Source of the DNA: Bacillota bacterium
Lineage (GTDB): Bacteria > Bacillota > Clostridia > Christensenellales > Aristaeellaceae
Direction: 5' to 3'
DNA length: 9,355 nucleotides
Assembly (NCBI GenBank): GCA_023409955.1
Contig: JAEYQQ010000043.1
Location: forward strand, 1 to 9,355
Shown here piece after piece: positions 1 through 7,139 of this stretch; position 1 is the stretch's first letter; each line of letters opens with the position of its first letter. The notes under the pieces are model-generated. The model was not told the DNA's origin, made no database searches, and saw only the letters and a program-made list of their open reading frames with translations. The translations under genes and the position numbers were made by a program.

Positions 1-1490
1 TCAATCGCATGAATCAACACCTTGGCCAAATCCTCCTTGCTGCAAGTCAGGGTATGCCGCACAGGCAGGGTACGCAAAGATGATACCTGCTTAGGCATAG
101 GCACACCGGTTTCAGCTTCCAGATGCAGTGCGCAGTCAAAGGCATCCAGGCCTACGGCTGTCTCCTGCCCAAACACCGCATCCGCCACATCAGCTGTGAA
201 CTTGAATGGATGAGCGGTAGATACGATAACAGCAGGCGTGTTGTCCCTGGTTCGCATACGGTATGCGTTTAACACATGGCTGGCCACTGCAGTGTGGGGG
301 TCCATCAAATACTGGTGTCGCTGCCAAACTCGTTGTATTTCCCGGGCGGTGGCTAGGTCATCAGCATAATCCCCTTCGATGAGCTTTTGTATGCGGCTCA
401 AACGCTCATCTCCAATGGAATAGCTTCCCTTTTCTTTCAGGTCCTTCATCCATTGCTTTACCAAATCTCCATCCCTGTCCGCCACTTCATATAGCAATCG
501 TTCCAGGTTGGAGGATACAAGGATGTCCATGGAAGGAGACATGGTCTTAAAAAATGACCGCTGAATGGAGTATATGCCTTTGTCCAAAAAGTCTGTAAGC
601 ACATTATTTTGGTTGCTGGCGCACAATAACCGGCCCACCGGCAGGCCCATTAAATGGGCATAATAAGCAGCCAGTATATTCCCAAAGTTCCCGGTTGGAA
701 CCACAAAATTCACTGGATCCCCCAGTGTGACTGCACCTTTGTGAACCAGGTCGGCATAGGCTGAGAAATAATACACGATCTGTGGTACCAAGCGCCCAAA
801 GTTGATGCTGTTGGCTGAAGAGAGAACCTTGCCCATGCCATTCATCTTCTCATGGAACTCCGGGCTGGAGAACAGCGTTTTTACACTTGTTTGAGCATCG
901 TCAAAATTCCCCTGCAAGCTGATCACCAGGGTGTTGCTGCCGCCGGTGGTGGTCATCTGCATCTCCTGCACAGGGCTTACGCCATCTCTGGGGTAAAATA
1001 CGGTGCAGCTTGTACCAGGAACATCCTTGAACCCTTCCAGGGCAGCCTTACCGGTATCCCCGCTGGTGGCAACCAGTATGCTAATCTCACGGTCCTCGCC
1101 ATTTTTCTTTGCTGCAAGGGTGATCAGGTGGGGCAGCAGCTGCAGTGCCATGTCCTTAAATGCCAGTGTGGGCCCATGAAATAATTCCATCATGTAAGTA
1201 CGGCTATCCAGGTCTGCCACGGGAGCAACCGCAGGGTGGCTGAACGCCCCTGTACCATAGGCCTTGTGGGTGGCTTCCTCAATCTCGGCAGGGGTATAAT
1301 CATCCAGGTAAAGCTTTAGTATGCAGGCAGCCCTCTGTTCATAGGGTAAATGGCCCAGAGCTGAGATTTCCTCCAATGAAAGCTTGGGAAACATGGCGGG
1401 CACATACAGGCCCCCATCCGCTGCCAAACCGTATAATATGGCCTGGGAGGCAGTGACGCAGGCGCCGCCTCTGGTACTAAAAAAGGACAT
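1..1490 (-). CDS. thrC: Threonine synthase, C-terminus cut by window edge
   Basis: Threonine synthase converts O-phosphohomoserine to L-threonine and phosphate using pyridoxal 5'-phosphate in the cytoplasm, the last step of threonine synthesis. The minus-strand frame reads MSFFSTRGGACVTASQA at its start. About 496 codons lie in the window and there is no stop, so only the last few residues should be missing (the long ThrC type is about 500 residues). Visible family motifs: N-terminal YGLAADGGLYVP (about 20-31); FHGPTLAFKDMALQ with the expected PLP lysine at K112; the phosphate/PLP loop SGDTGKAA (143-150); SSANSINFGRLVPQI; and VPTGNFGN. I chose ATG 1490 because CGGAG sits about 10 nt upstream; the in-frame GTG at 1499 lies almost on top of it. 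A terminator separates it from the P-loop gene upstream, and I see no clear promoter of its own in the 81-bp gap. Family assignment is very secure. Confidence 0.96.
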   Translation of the reverse strand, partial: MSFFSTRGGACVTASQAILYGLAADGGLYVPAMFPKLSLEEISALGHLPYEQRAACILKLYLDDYTPAEIEEATHKAYGTGAFSHPAVAPVADLDSRTYMMELFHGPTLAFKDMALQLLPHLITLAAKKNGEDREISILVATSGDTGKAALEGFKDVPGTSCTVFYPRDGVSPVQEMQMTTTGGSNTLVISLQGNFDDAQTSVKTLFSSPEFHEKMNGMGKVLSSANSINFGRLVPQIVYYFSAYADLVHKGAVTLGDPVNFVVPTGNFGNILAAYYAHLMGLPVGRLLCASNQNNVLTDFLDKGIYSIQRSFFKTMSPSMDILVSSNLERLLYEVADRDGDLVKQWMKDLKEKGSYSIGDERLSRIQKLIEGDYADDLATAREIQRVWQRHQYLMDPHTAVASHVLNAYRMRTRDNTPAVIVSTAHPFKFTADVADAVFGQETAVGLDAFDCALHLEAETGVPMPKQVSSLRTLPVRHTLTCSKEDLAKVLIHAI

Positions 1491-1518
1491 AACATTCACA
1501 CTCCGGCATTTTGGTATC

Positions 1519-1551
1519 AAAAAGGAGCAGCGGAACGAGCCGCCGCTCCTT
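1519..1551 (-). terminator. Rho-independent terminator between the P-loop gene and thrC
   Basis: Read on the minus strand, a 10-12 bp GC-rich stem (arms 1540-1551 and 1522-1533, six-base loop 1534-1539) is followed by a run of five T (1523-1519). The one imperfect pair is A-C on the plus strand but a G-U wobble in the minus-strand RNA, which fits a terminator acting on minus-strand transcription. It starts about 20 nt after the stop of the P-loop gene and ends about 28 nt before the thrC start codon. It should end transcripts from upstream, or reduce readthrough into thrC. Strand and role are inferred from structure only. Confidence 0.7.
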
Positions 1552-1571
1552 ATCAACGAAGCAGGATACGA

Positions 1572-1982
1572 TCAAATCACATATTTCTTGACGAACTCTG
1601 GCAGATTTTCGCTTTCTTCACTGATGGAGAGAATAAAATCAACACCATGCCGCTCACACAGCCCGTCCATGCGCTCAAAGAACCACTGGGAGTCCTTGAT
1701 ATCAATTTTTACAAGCTTCAGGAAAGCATCAATGAAGATGGTGCCAACATCAAAATTCTGTGCCAGCAGGCCGCACAAAAAGCCAAGGAACATTTCGGAG
1801 CTTACGATGCCATATTCGCCTGCGTTGATAAAGCGCACTTCATGACGAAGATCAAACATGTACCTGTTGTCATCATCTATAAAAAGCACATCGCTCTTGG
1901 ATTCTTTAATGGAATGATTGGCTAAGTCGATAATGCGCTTGGTTTTTCCCGATCCCTTTTTTCCGTGTATTACCTGAATCAT
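1572..1982 (-). CDS. Small stand-alone P-loop ATP-binding protein, function unknown
   Basis: This 136-residue protein starts MIQVIHGKKGSGKTKRIIDL. It has a classical Walker A motif at residues 7-14 (GKKGSGKT) and a probable Walker B strand TIFIDAF ending at D85; a second acidic strand, VLFIDDD, lies at 32-38. Nothing else is attached: no membrane segment, no signal peptide, no DNA-binding domain. I recall similar short proteins as common in gut Clostridia, often labelled 'ATP-binding' or 'twitching motility PilT'; the PilT label is not supported, since the protein is far shorter than PilT. The ATG at 1982 is chosen over an upstream in-frame start at 2039 because AGGAGG lies 9 nt before it, and because the sigma-A-like promoter at 2019-2047 would put the transcription start downstream of the longer start. 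It is co-directional with addB (195 bp away) and followed by a strong terminator, so it is probably a single-gene transcript. The biochemical role is unknown. Confidence 0.85.
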   Translation of the reverse strand: MIQVIHGKKGSGKTKRIIDLANHSIKESKSDVLFIDDDNRYMFDLRHEVRFINAGEYGIVSSEMFLGFLCGLLAQNFDVGTIFIDAFLKLVKIDIKDSQWFFERMDGLCERHGVDFILSISEESENLPEFVKKYVI

Positions 1983-2018
1983 GGAGCAGCGCCTCCTTTT
2001 CGATTTTCCTTTGTTGGT

Positions 2019-2047
2019 ATTATATCGCAAACTGTTCAATTATGCAA
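2019..2047 (-). promoter_or_regulatory. Sigma-A-type promoter of the P-loop gene
   Basis: On the minus strand a perfect -10 hexamer TATAAT (2024-2019) lies 17 nt downstream of TTGCAT (2047-2042), a weak -35 that keeps TTG. The expected transcription start is near 2012, giving a leader of about 30 nt that holds the AGGAGG ribosome binding site of the gene starting at 1982. Confidence 0.6.
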
Positions 2048-2177
2048 ACAAATCAATTGAGTTAAGGACATTTGAGTTTACACCATAGTCTATTTCACTG
2101 TCAGATAGGTACCCGGCTTCTTATCTCCAGGAAGCCAACCGATGGCCTCCTCTGGAGGATGTCACATCCATCCAGCC
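2048..2177 (-). other. Intergenic region after addB with two hairpins
   Basis: The space after the addB stop holds two short inverted repeats: a 5-bp stem CCTCC/GGAGG with a three-base loop (2146-2158) and a 6-bp stem GGCTTC/GAAGCC with a ten-base loop (2115-2136). Neither is followed by a T-run in the minus direction, so neither is a standard intrinsic terminator, though they may form the 3' end of the addB message. No coding sequence is evident here. Confidence 0.3.
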
Positions 2178-5100
2178 TCATTGCTCTTGCTCTGCATTGG
2201 ATGCGTCAGGGGTTGCTTTTTCCATCAACTCTCCAAGGGATAGCGGCGGCAGAAATCTGGGTTTTGCGCCAGTAAGGCGCGGATCCCAACGGCAGATTCC
2301 AGCATATTCGCACCATTGGCAGGCGTTGAAGGTCTTTGTTCTTGCTGGGGTTACGGATAGGATTCCGTTTCGCATGGAGGCGGCCAGCTTTTGTGCCGCT
2401 GTCCTTGCATGTTGCAAAAGGCCATGCATCTGTGCAAGATTGGCGGCGCTGGCATGTGCAGACAGGGAACCATCCTTGTTGAATACCTGCTTTAAGCTGA
2501 TACCGTCCCGGTCCATGGCCTCAACGACTGTGGCATCACTTAGCACGATGCCCCGCAGCCGCAATAGCTGAGCAATTTCCTTTTCAGCCCGCTCTTTCAG
2601 GTCCGAATCCAAGTCCACCAAGGGATCGTCAATGTGAAAGTAAAAAGCCCCCGCAGGCTCTGAGCCAGGCTTTACAGACAGTGCTGCCAGCAGGTACAGC
2701 AGCAATTGCAGCTGAAGCCCGTAATAGATTTGTGTAGGGTCCAGTTCCCGGTGGCCGCTTTTATAGTCCACAACCCTAAGGTATATACTCTCGTCATTTT
2801 CATACATGTCAATTCGATCAATCACGCCCCGCAGCAGCACCGCGGTGCCATCGGCCATTTCCAGTTTTACAGGCGGAAGCAAACTGCCTGGAATGCCAAA
2901 TCCGATCTCCGCCATCTTCGGCTGAAACTGGCTGCCCTGCATGTGTTGTGTGAACATCCATGCTGCACGCCGTATGGTTTTTAGGTACCGCCTTCCAAGG
3001 GCTACCGTCTGGGCGTTTTCTCCCAGGGGCCCATCTTTCCAGCTTTGTTCAATGGGCGTTAGGATGCCATCCATCAGGCTGTCGCACTCCGCCCTGTTGA
3101 TATCCGGCCAGGCATCCATTTCTGCTGCCTTTTCCATAAAATCCTTCAACGCGCTATGGAAGAATGTACCCACATCAGCGTTGGTCAAGGACCATTCCTT
3201 CCTTGGAACAGGGCGCAGGCCGTAATGAACAAAGTGCTTATATGGGCATTGGGCGTATTCTTCCAGGCGGCTGACAGACATGGTTTCATGGCCGAACAAT
3301 TTCAAGGCTGTCTCTTTGGGCAGCGGGTCTGTTTCCAGTGTGTCCGACAGCGCCGCAACAAGCTGCAGGGCCTTTGGCTGTGTATCGGGGTTTTGGTAAA
3401 GTGCAGCCCATGCATCCAGCCATTCTGGCGATAGTGCTTCCTCAAGTTGTGCCCCATCCCACAGGGTAGACAATCGCAATGCCAGTCCGTGCAGTGCCGG
3501 GCCTGGGGCCAGCGGTTCTCTGGGCCCGGAGGGGCCTGTAACGCCGCCGGCTTCTATCATCTTAGGGAAGATCTTGCTCTTTAGGGTGGATAAAAAACCG
3601 GCGGGACGCTGGCTTTGCCCGCTTTGGGTAGCTTGGGAATAGCTCATATACAGTTTCTGCGTGGGCAGCGTCAGCGTGCGCTTTAAATCTGTCAGCGCCA
3701 ACTGATCGCGGCTGCTGCCGCTGACACCAAGATGCGTATCGGTTATTTTCTCCAGCTGCTGGCGTTCATCATCCATTAATAAGCTTTGGTTGCTGGATTG
3801 CATAAGGCTGTCGCCAAGCCCCAATACAAACAAAGCCTTCACGCTGCCTGGCATGCTGTGACCGATGTCTCCGCAGACCACCGTATCCTGGGTGGGCGGC
3901 AGCGCGCTTAATTCTCCGGCTGAAAAGCCTGCGGCCAGCCATGCCGCCACCTGGGTGGATGGGGCCCGCATGCCGGATAAAAGATCATGCATCTGATCCA
4001 GTGTCCCCAGCAGAAAATGCCACACCTGACGGGTTTTTGCCGCTTGTGCCGGCATGTCCATTTTCAGCAGCTGCTCTTCTTCTGCCTGCAAAGTGTGGTA
4101 AGCATCCACCTGCTCCAAAAGTTGAAAGATGGCCGTCAGCGATTCAGTGGCTTCGCTGGCATTGCGAAGAGCCTTTTGTAGCACCTCCAGGGGAGTAATC
4201 AGCGCCTTACGCACAGGCTCCAACCTTTGTATCTCCTCAGGCGTTCCCCGGGTAAAGGGCTTGCGCCACCGGTCGCCATAAATGCCGTTGGACAGGGCGT
4301 AGTTTTCCAGTCTGTAGCAATCCTCCGGCGAAACCGGTGAATAACCGGATTTCAGCATAGCGATAATATCCGTTCTTGGATATCCTTTGGAAACGGCCCG
4401 CAGAGCATGCAGCAAAAAGCGGATCAACCCGTGAGATGATACCGGCGTTTTGTCATCCAGATACAGGGGGATACCATAGCCTATCAGCACAGCCTGCAGT
4501 ACGGGAGCGTATTCCTGCATGCTTCCTGCTGCCACTGCCATCTCGCCCCATGCAACACCTGTCTCGTGGAGCTTAACCATTCGAAAAGCTGCTTCATGGG
4601 CCTCGGCATAGGGGTTAGGGGCAGCGTAGACGCTGATGGCTTCTGGCGTATCCGGATAAGGTGTGGGCATAATATTAAACAAATTGGCTTCCAAATGGGC
4701 AATTTCAGGTGCAGCCTCCAGTGGCTTTGATTCAAGATAGGTCCATATGTAACCCGTGTTTTGCTTTCGCAGCTCCCGGGTAAACCGATGAGCGCTGCTG
4801 CGCACCGGCTCATACAAATCATGATCCGGCGCTTCCGGCCTGTCCATGGTTAAGGCAACCGTCATGCTGGTACACAATTCAGCTCCGGCGCAAAGGGTGT
4901 GGCAGAGCTGGGGAGAGAGTATATCAAAGCCGTATACAAAAATGTGTGCACCCTCAAACAGGCCGCTTTTAGGCAGCCGCCGGGCGGCCTCCTCCTGCAC
5001 ATCCTCACCGTCCACAAACCGCCCGGTAAGCTGCATCTCATAGGCCTGCCAGCACAGGGCGATATCGCTAAGCTTGCTTTTAAGAGCCCCGCCTGACAAT

Positions 5101-5528
5101 TCGCTGGTGCTGGAAAGCAGAGCATCTGCTGTTATGCGTCCTCTTTTGAAATCGGCGATAAGGCTGCTCATCTTATCCACCAACCCGATGCTGCCTGCGG
5201 CCCTGCGGTAAAAGGTCAACTCCTTTTGTACCTTCATCACAGCACGGCTTAACGCCATGCGCTTGCCCCGGCTGTCCAGAGGCACCCGGCCGTCAGCACC
5301 TGCTGCGTCAAATATCCGCTGGGTCAGACGGGAGGGGGATAATACCTGTATGTTAAAAAAACCCGGCAAGTCAAGGCGGCGTATCAAATCCACCTCAGCC
5401 TGCAAGGTATACTGTTCGGGCACCAGTAAAAGGCAAATCTCACCTTTGTTGTATAAGTCTCCGATTTTGTCGATGATATGGGGCAGCAGCCTGTGCATTC
5501 TTCCGCCCAGAATGGTGACCTTTTCCAT
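2178..5528 (-). CDS. addB: AddB subunit of the AddAB helicase-nuclease
   Basis: AddB works with AddA to unwind and resect double-strand DNA ends and load RecA, the Firmicute counterpart of RecBCD. The product is 1116 residues, normal for the family. Seen in order: the LLLVPEQYTLQAEVDLI block (33-49); an inactive-helicase-like middle part with LFVLGLGD (566-573); iron-sulphur ligand C761 in the motif QCPYKHF; a nuclease motif with H791 in GTFFH; GVIDRID (901-907, D904), VVDYKSG (919-925, D921 and K923) and QLLLY (941-945); and the closing cysteines C1070, C1073 and C1079 in C-x2-C-x5-C. The nuclease site and the four-cysteine [4Fe-4S] set are therefore complete. The N-terminus, MEKVTILGGRMHRLLPHII, lacks the Walker A G-x4-GK-S/T often seen in AddB. 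ATG 5528 is preferred to GTG 5534, which lies inside the GGAGGGG ribosome binding site. addA is not downstream; the next gene is the small P-loop protein. Confidence 0.95.
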   Translation of the reverse strand: MEKVTILGGRMHRLLPHIIDKIGDLYNKGEICLLLVPEQYTLQAEVDLIRRLDLPGFFNIQVLSPSRLTQRIFDAAGADGRVPLDSRGKRMALSRAVMKVQKELTFYRRAAGSIGLVDKMSSLIADFKRGRITADALLSSTSELSGGALKSKLSDIALCWQAYEMQLTGRFVDGEDVQEEAARRLPKSGLFEGAHIFVYGFDILSPQLCHTLCAGAELCTSMTVALTMDRPEAPDHDLYEPVRSSAHRFTRELRKQNTGYIWTYLESKPLEAAPEIAHLEANLFNIMPTPYPDTPEAISVYAAPNPYAEAHEAAFRMVKLHETGVAWGEMAVAAGSMQEYAPVLQAVLIGYGIPLYLDDKTPVSSHGLIRFLLHALRAVSKGYPRTDIIAMLKSGYSPVSPEDCYRLENYALSNGIYGDRWRKPFTRGTPEEIQRLEPVRKALITPLEVLQKALRNASEATESLTAIFQLLEQVDAYHTLQAEEEQLLKMDMPAQAAKTRQVWHFLLGTLDQMHDLLSGMRAPSTQVAAWLAAGFSAGELSALPPTQDTVVCGDIGHSMPGSVKALFVLGLGDSLMQSSNQSLLMDDERQQLEKITDTHLGVSGSSRDQLALTDLKRTLTLPTQKLYMSYSQATQSGQSQRPAGFLSTLKSKIFPKMIEAGGVTGPSGPREPLAPGPALHGLALRLSTLWDGAQLEEALSPEWLDAWAALYQNPDTQPKALQLVAALSDTLETDPLPKETALKLFGHETMSVSRLEEYAQCPYKHFVHYGLRPVPRKEWSLTNADVGTFFHSALKDFMEKAAEMDAWPDINRAECDSLMDGILTPIEQSWKDGPLGENAQTVALGRRYLKTIRRAAWMFTQHMQGSQFQPKMAEIGFGIPGSLLPPVKLEMADGTAVLLRGVIDRIDMYENDESIYLRVVDYKSGHRELDPTQIYYGLQLQLLLYLLAALSVKPGSEPAGAFYFHIDDPLVDLDSDLKERAEKEIAQLLRLRGIVLSDATVVEAMDRDGISLKQVFNKDGSLSAHASAANLAQMHGLLQHARTAAQKLAASMRNGILSVTPARTKTFNACQWCEYAGICRWDPRLTGAKPRFLPPLSLGELMEKATPDASNAEQEQ

Positions 5529-5546
5529 ACACACCCCTCCAATGCC

Positions 5547-5575
5547 ATTATGCCATGGGATAACCTGTCCGTCAA
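5547..5575 (-). promoter_or_regulatory. Sigma-A-type promoter of addB
   Basis: On the minus strand TTGACG (5575-5570) and CATAAT (5552-5547) are separated by exactly 17 nt; each hexamer differs from consensus by one base. The predicted transcription start is near 5540, only about 12 nt before ATG 5528, so the message would begin roughly at its ribosome binding site GGAGGGG. The leader would be very short, leaving little room for leader-based control. Confidence 0.6.
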
Positions 5576-5584
5576 ATGGAGCCT

Positions 5585-5612
5585 TTCAAAATGGGCGTAA
5601 ATGGGGTATCAT
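5585..5612 (+). promoter_or_regulatory. Candidate promoter of mnmE
   Basis: TTCAAA (5585-5590) and TATCAT (5607-5612) with a 16-nt spacer give a plausible sigma-A promoter pointing to mnmE, with a leader of about 130 nt. A second, weaker pair, TTGCTC (5682-5687) and CATACT (5705-5710) with 17 nt between, lies nearer the gene. I cannot decide between them from sequence. The first candidate nearly abuts the addB -35, so the two divergent promoters would sit back to back. Confidence 0.35.
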
Positions 5613-5746
5613 GGAATGTGCACAAGGGTGCCTATGTTGCGGGTACTGCTCTGCTATTCCTGCACGAGGTCATATATAAGCTTGCTCTTTGCAGTCTTAT
5701 GAAACATACTGGCAACGATGACCGAGTTTTAATCAAGGAGGATACC

Positions 5747-7105
5747 ATGCAGTTTGAAGATACCATTGCTGCCATTGCCACTGCCACAGGGCAGGGCGGC
5801 ATCGCCATATTGCGCATCAGCGGCCCTCAGGCCGAAAACGTGCTACGCCGTATTTTCCGTCCGGCAAAAGGCGAAAGAGAATCCTTCCCCTCTCATTTGA
5901 TGATGTATGGGCATGTGGTCAATGGCAGCGAGCCGGTGGATGAGGCCATGGCGGTTTTCATGCGGGCCCCCCGCAGCTATACTCGGGAGGATGTGGCCGA
6001 GATCCATACCCACGGCGGACGGCTCATGGCCAGCCTTGCCCTGGAGCTGGCCCTTGGGGCAGGCGCCCGGCAGGCGGAGGCTGGGGAGTTCACCCGACGG
6101 GCATTCCTAAATGGCAGGCTGGATTTAAGCCAGGCAGAGGCTGTTATGAGCCTGATATCCGCCGGGGGCAGGCAGGCTGCCAAAGCCGCCATGCGCCAGT
6201 TGCAGGGCGGCCCCAGTCAGTTTATTCGCCATGCGCTGGACAAGCTGTATGTTATAATGGCCGGGTTGGAAGCCGCCATCGATTATCCTGAAGAAGTAGA
6301 AGAAGCAGAAGCCACCCAAAATCTCCGGGAAGGTGTACTTTCTCTTGCAAAAATGCTGGAGGATGCCTTAAGTGAGCGGGGAGTGAAAATGCTGGAGCAG
6401 GGCATGAATGTGGTGCTTTGCGGCCGGCCCAACGCCGGGAAAAGCTCTTTGCTCAACGCCCTGTTGGGGGAGGATAAGGCCATTGTTACCGATGTCCCCG
6501 GCACCACCAGGGATATTCTCACCGGCACCATGGAATTAGGCGGATTGCCGGTGGTGGTAAGTGATACAGCTGGTCTTCGGGATACGCAGGATATGGTGGA
6601 GAAAATTGGTGTAAGCCGGGCGCAAAAAGCCATCAGCCAGGCGGATGCGGTGTTGTTGGTGATCGATGCCGGCCAACCCCTGAGCCAGGAAGATATATCG
6701 TTTATGCAAAATCCTCCGGAGGGCGACTTTGCGGTGGTTCTGAATAAGAGCGATCTAACCGCCTGCATAACGGCGGATGAAATTAAGAATCAGTATCCGT
6801 CGCTGCCTGTCATTGCCTTGTCTGCCCTGACAGGGGAGGGACTTTATGCGCTGAAGGCATATCTGAAAGAAAAGGCCGGCGAGCCTTCCCGTCTTGCCAT
6901 TACCACCTCCCGGCATTTATCTGCAGCCAGGCGTGCCATAAGCAGCCTGCGTCAGGCGGCGGAAAGTGTAGCCCAAAATGTCCCCCTTGACCTTGCGGCA
7001 GTGGATCTGCGGGATGCCCTTGCGGCCCTTGGTGAGATCACTGGTGATGAGGTGGAGGAGCGAATTTTGGATCAGGTGTTCTCCAATTTCTGCGTAGGAA
7101 AATAG
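5747..7105 (+). CDS. mnmE: tRNA modification GTPase MnmE (TrmE)
   Basis: MnmE is a K+-dependent dimeric GTPase that, with MnmG, installs the (carboxymethyl)aminomethyl group on U34 of tRNAs reading split codon boxes. The product is 452 residues, typical for the family. Seen in order: N-terminal folate-binding domain starting MQFEDTIAAIATATGQGG; SYTREDVAEIHTHGG (77-91) and EFTRRAFLNGRLDL (114-127); G domain with G1 GRPNAGKS (226-233), GTTRD (252-256), G3 DTAG (273-276), G4 NKSD (333-336) and SAL (359-361); and the C-terminal signature FCVGK, whose cysteine is C449. All key residues are present, so it should be active. The frame is open upstream to 5576, but ATG 5747 is the start: AAGGAGG lies 5 nt before it and homology begins there. 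It is transcribed away from addB and lacks its usual partner mnmG next door. Confidence 0.97.
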   Translation: MQFEDTIAAIATATGQGGIAILRISGPQAENVLRRIFRPAKGERESFPSHLMMYGHVVNGSEPVDEAMAVFMRAPRSYTREDVAEIHTHGGRLMASLALELALGAGARQAEAGEFTRRAFLNGRLDLSQAEAVMSLISAGGRQAAKAAMRQLQGGPSQFIRHALDKLYVIMAGLEAAIDYPEEVEEAEATQNLREGVLSLAKMLEDALSERGVKMLEQGMNVVLCGRPNAGKSSLLNALLGEDKAIVTDVPGTTRDILTGTMELGGLPVVVSDTAGLRDTQDMVEKIGVSRAQKAISQADAVLLVIDAGQPLSQEDISFMQNPPEGDFAVVLNKSDLTACITADEIKNQYPSLPVIALSALTGEGLYALKAYLKEKAGEPSRLAITTSRHLSAARRAISSLRQAAESVAQNVPLDLAAVDLRDALAALGEITGDEVEERILDQVFSNFCVGK

Positions 7106-7108
7106 ACT

Positions 7109-7128
7109 GCAATATACCGATTGCTTTC
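7109..7128 (+). terminator. Weak hairpin after mnmE
   Basis: Four bases after the mnmE stop, GCAAT (7109-7113) and ATTGC (7120-7124) can pair across a six-base loop, followed by TTTCT. The stem is only 5 bp with two G-C pairs, so it is a weak terminator candidate at best. No better one fits in the 34-bp gap before the convergent gene. Confidence 0.22.
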
Positions 7129-7139
7129 TATTCATGTTG

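Noticed and set aside
1491..1571. T-box or other threonine riboswitch before thrC
   Set aside because: The gap is only 81 bp and shows a single terminator hairpin; no specifier loop, T-box sequence or alternative antiterminator was found.
1384..1845. 153-codon plus-strand ORF across the thrC / P-loop gene junction
   Set aside because: It runs antisense through the terminator and both genes and has no family resemblance.
4484..4822. 112-codon minus-strand ORF within addB in another frame
   Set aside because: Alternative-frame shadow of addB, without ribosome binding site or motif.
5576..5746. N-terminal extension of MnmE from ATG 5576
   Set aside because: MnmE homology and an AAGGAGG site both fix the start at 5747; the 57 extra codons have no family counterpart.
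6283..6768. 161-codon minus-strand ORF inside mnmE
   Set aside because: It is the antisense shadow of the highly conserved G domain of MnmE; no independent signal.
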